The translations under genes were made by a program, and so were the position numbers. Under the pieces are notes generated by a model. It was not told where the DNA came from. It made no database searches and saw nothing but the letters and a program-made list of their open reading frames with translations. Shown piece by piece: positions 13,676 to 15,244 of a stretch of DNA of 15,244 nt. This stretch comes from Saliniplasma sp046497075 (GTDB lineage Archaea; Thermoplasmatota; Thermoplasmata; Halarchaeoplasmatales; Halarchaeoplasmataceae): assembly GCA_046497075.1 (NCBI GenBank), contig JAWOGF010000003.1, positions 1 through 15,244 on the forward strand, given 5' to 3'. Positions within the stretch are counted from its first letter, which is position 1; every line of letters starts with the position of its first letter.

Positions 13676-14304
13676 TTAACATCTTCTGGCATCTTCTCTA
13701 AAGCGTACCGGAAGATGACCCTCGGTAGATCATCTACATTATTTTTTAAATATTCATAGACCTTTTCAGGATAACTCAAGTAAGCGTATTTCAGTAACCA
13801 TCCGACTCCTTTCTGTACGTGTACTTCTTCATCATGTTTCAACTTTTCAACAACCTTGAAAACTCTGTCTGAACTTTGATCGACTTTGAAACTTCTAGTT
13901 GAAATCAGTAAACTGACCGGTGCCGCTCTTCTTACGTAAGTTTTCGAAGATTCGGTCCATTTCATCACATTCTCAAAAAGTCGTGGATGCTTTTCAACCA
14001 TCGGATTTAAGACTCTATAACAGTATACGTCACATTTTCCCCAGGCGTCGATGTGATCGTACAACCATGTTTCATAAAATCCCATGAATTCTAGATCGTA
14101 CAACTCTTTCCGTTTTATCCAAAGCGTTACCAGCCAAAAGATGCTCCAGTCCCCGGTTCGAACTAAATCATCGAACAACTCTATAGATTCCAGCTTACCC
14201 GTGGGTAGTTCAGGAAATACTTTTCTAGCTACCCTATCCATGGATCTAGGATCTGAAGCCCTCTCGTTTTCGATGATCTCTAGTATTTTTTCTTTATCGA
14301 TCAA
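13657..14304 (-). CDS. AlkD-like DNA alkylation repair glycosylase (HEAT-repeat)
   Basis: The 215-residue helical protein matches the AlkC/AlkD DNA alkylation repair family (PF08713), which excises alkylated bases. The residues corresponding to the AlkD lesion-binding trio are present: W88-x3-D92 (DAWGKCD), R125-R126 (YVRRAAPV) and W169 (VQKGVGWLLK). The order of repeats and the ending LPRVIFRYALEKMPEDVKEELM are also typical. I place the start at TTG 14304 (LIDKEKIL) because GGAGGAGAT precedes it by about 8 bases. A longer frame from TTG 14346 exists but adds an unlikely N-terminus. A TATA-like TTGATATATTA at about 14334-14344 would put the transcript start just before the ribosome site. Confidence 0.78.
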   Translation of the reverse strand: MIDKEKILEIIENERASDPRSMDRVARKVFPELPTGKLESIELFDDLVRTGDWSIFWLVTLWIKRKELYDLEFMGFYETWLYDHIDAWGKCDVYCYRVLNPMVEKHPRLFENVMKWTESSKTYVRRAAPVSLLISTRSFKVDQSSDRVFKVVEKLKHDEEVHVQKGVGWLLKYAYLSYPEKVYEYLKNNVDDLPRVIFRYALEKMPEDVKEELME

Positions 14305-14431
14305 TACGTCATCTCCTCCATGGTAAAACAGGTTGTAATATATCAAAACTACTACGCTTCCTTCAACCTCACATCGAACCGTGCTCCTCCGAGTTCAGAA
14401 TCCTTGACTGCTATAGACTCAGCTATCTTTT

Positions 14432-14984
14432 TGACCATGTATAGTTCCATTCCTTATTATTCTCTTTATAATGGGGATGTTCTCGATATCTCGGATGATA
14501 GGGAAGTGAAAAAACTGATGAAGTTGTTGTCCCTTCAGACAGGTGAATTAACAAATTATTCAAATATCTCAAATAAGTCAGCTTTCACCCACCAGGATTT
14601 AAATAATAAATTGAACATATTGGAACATACTTTCGTGCTCAAACTCGTCCAACCTTTTTTCACCAACAAACAGAAGGAGATAGTCAAAACACCGAAGGTT
14701 TATTTCTATGACAACGGGTTCAGAAACGGTCTTATAGGTAATTTCTAGAAGCTGATAGAGGTGAATTGAACGAGAATTTCTTCTTCTCGCAGGTTGTTCG
14801 TAAGGTCTAGAACCTGAGATATTGGAGGAGTAAGGGCAAAGCCGAAGTCGACTTTGTCATAAAAAATGAGAATGTATATCCCTTTGAGGTCAAAACCACC
14901 CCTAAAGTGACCCGTTCTCTTAGAATTTTTATCGATCGATATGATCCGGAATACTGCTTCGTGGTGACCTCCTCACCCACCTAA
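14432..14984 (+). pseudogene. DUF4143 ATPase, C-terminal remnant
   Basis: KKLMKLLSLQTGELTNYSNIS, KLNILEHTFVLKLVQPFFTNKQKEIVKTPKVYFYDNGFRNGLIGNF, then (after a -1 frame change at about 14745) LEADRGELNENFFFSQVVRK, an in-frame TAG at 14808, and LRYWRSKGKAEVDFVIKNENVYPFEVKTT are the successive conserved blocks of the DUF4143 C-terminal region of archaeal/bacterial AAA ATPases, including the D...ExK nuclease-like core. The N-terminal P-loop ATPase domain is absent. The frame ends at 14984 after CFVVTSSPT, where the family normally continues. That end coincides with the hairpin array and the putative end of a second insertion element, so insertion probably removed the tail. Confidence 0.8.
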
Positions 14985-15148
14985 CCTTTGGTTAGGAAGG
15001 TGCTTCCTTCCATTCATCCGTGTCTACTGGAATTCTAAAGAGAATTCCATCGATATTTGGAATTTGATTCCAAAAATATCATCTGGTTTTCGGACTACCG
15101 AAGAAAACTTACAGGAACGTCCTGTAAGGGGAGAACGTCTCCCTTTTT
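14980..15148. repeat. Array of consecutive hairpins
   Basis: In 165 bases: CCTAACC-TTT-GGTTAGG (14980-14996), GGAAGG/CCTTCC (14995-15011), TGGAATTCT-AAAG-AGAATTCCA (15028-15049), GATATTTGGAAT/ATTCCAAAAATATC with a 2-base bulge (15052-15080), GTTTTCGG/CCG-AAG-AAAAC (15086-15108), TTACAGGA-ACG-TCCTGTAA (15109-15127) and GGGAGA-ACG-TCTCCC (15129-15143) followed by T5. The last two share the loop ACG. On the - strand this could be a guide-RNA scaffold; on the + strand the last one resembles a terminator. Confidence 0.8.
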
Positions 15149-15244
15149 GACGGTTGCCACCTACCTCACCAACTTGCGTTGCAGAGGTCAGGTCAACGGT
15201 AGTGACTTCGAGCACGGTCACGGTACTCCTGATGTCAGAAGAGG
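15024..15244 (-). CDS. Candidate C-terminal tail of TnpB, partial
   Basis: The frame is open to the window edge and reads SSDIRSTVTVLEVTTVDLTSATQVGEVGGNRQKGRRSP, then runs through the hairpins to TAG at 15024-15026. The segment after the zinc ribbon in TnpB proteins is poorly conserved, so the call rests mainly on the structured right end behind it and the shared GTCAC terminus. The true stop and identity depend on sequence beyond the edge. It could be another protein. Confidence 0.35.
   Translation of the reverse strand, partial: SSDIRSTVTVLEVTTVDLTSATQVGEVGGNRQKGRRSPLTGRSCKFSSVVRKPDDIFGIKFQISMEFSLEFQ

Larger units (their letters stand above)
14964..15244 (-). mobile_element. Right end of a second TnpB-type element, partial
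   Basis: Read on the - strand, an open frame entering from the right edge is followed by a dense series of hairpins and ends in a G-rich tract plus GTCAC (14968 to 14964), resembling the GGCGGGGGAGTATGTCAC end of the element finishing at 4666. It sits exactly where the DUF4143 remnant is interrupted. Most of the element lies outside the window. Confidence 0.45.

Noticed and set aside
15109..15148. Bacterial-type intrinsic terminator for the DUF4143 gene
   Set aside because: The hairpin plus T5 fits formally, but it is one of seven consecutive hairpins, lies 125 bases past the broken frame, and the organism appears archaeal.

Overview
The window looks like the chromosome of an archaeon, probably a euryarchaeote; I cannot place it more precisely. 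The evidence is a moderate-to-low GC content, frequent ATA/AGA/AGG codons, TATA-like boxes 25-30 bases upstream of start codons with no leader, GGAGTG- or GGAGGTG-type ribosome sites on other genes, and archaeal-type gene families (MntA/HepT, DUF4143 and DUF234 ATPase pieces, TnpB-only insertion elements). No rRNA or tRNA gene was recognised.

Layout. Bases 1-2805 hold a translationally coupled metabolic operon: the C-terminal part of a succinate dehydrogenase/fumarate reductase flavoprotein, its three-cluster iron-sulfur subunit, and an aspartase/fumarase-family lyase. No membrane anchor gene follows. Bases 3054-3880 hold a promoter with a perfect 10-bp inverted repeat, a 12-codon leader frame, two small membrane proteins and a decayed ferredoxin. 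Bases 3881-4666 are an internally deleted TnpB element whose 3' end still folds into many hairpins. It abuts, and probably truncates, a pseudo-receiver/hemerythrin protein on the opposite strand. Bases 5700-6900 carry a remnant of a membrane protein family and a MntA/HepT toxin-antitoxin pair. Bases 7315-8705 are a convergent pair: an unrecognised protein with two cysteine clusters and an ATC-hydrolase-like protein.

Bases 9084-11364 hold a small membrane protein, a membrane-embedded M48-type metalloprotease, a 22-bp tandem repeat, a four-helix membrane protein, and repeated intergenic blocks suggesting past tandem duplication. Bases 11365-12598 are an overlapping pair: an APH-fold protein that has lost its catalytic residues (pseudokinase) and a stand-alone DUF234/PD-(D/E)XK-like domain. 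From 12600 to the end the DNA is accessory and decaying. It holds a winged-helix protein, a double palindromic operator with no clear target gene, an AlkD-like DNA glycosylase, a DUF4143 ATPase pseudogene, and a dense hairpin array that appears to be the right end of a second TnpB element entering from the right edge.

The most interesting points are the two TnpB-type right ends that share a G-rich...GTCAC terminus, the pseudokinase plus nuclease-like overlapping pair, the receiver domain lacking its phospho-aspartate fused to hemerythrin, and the orphan double palindrome. All family calls come from reading the translated sequence by eye; no database search was possible.
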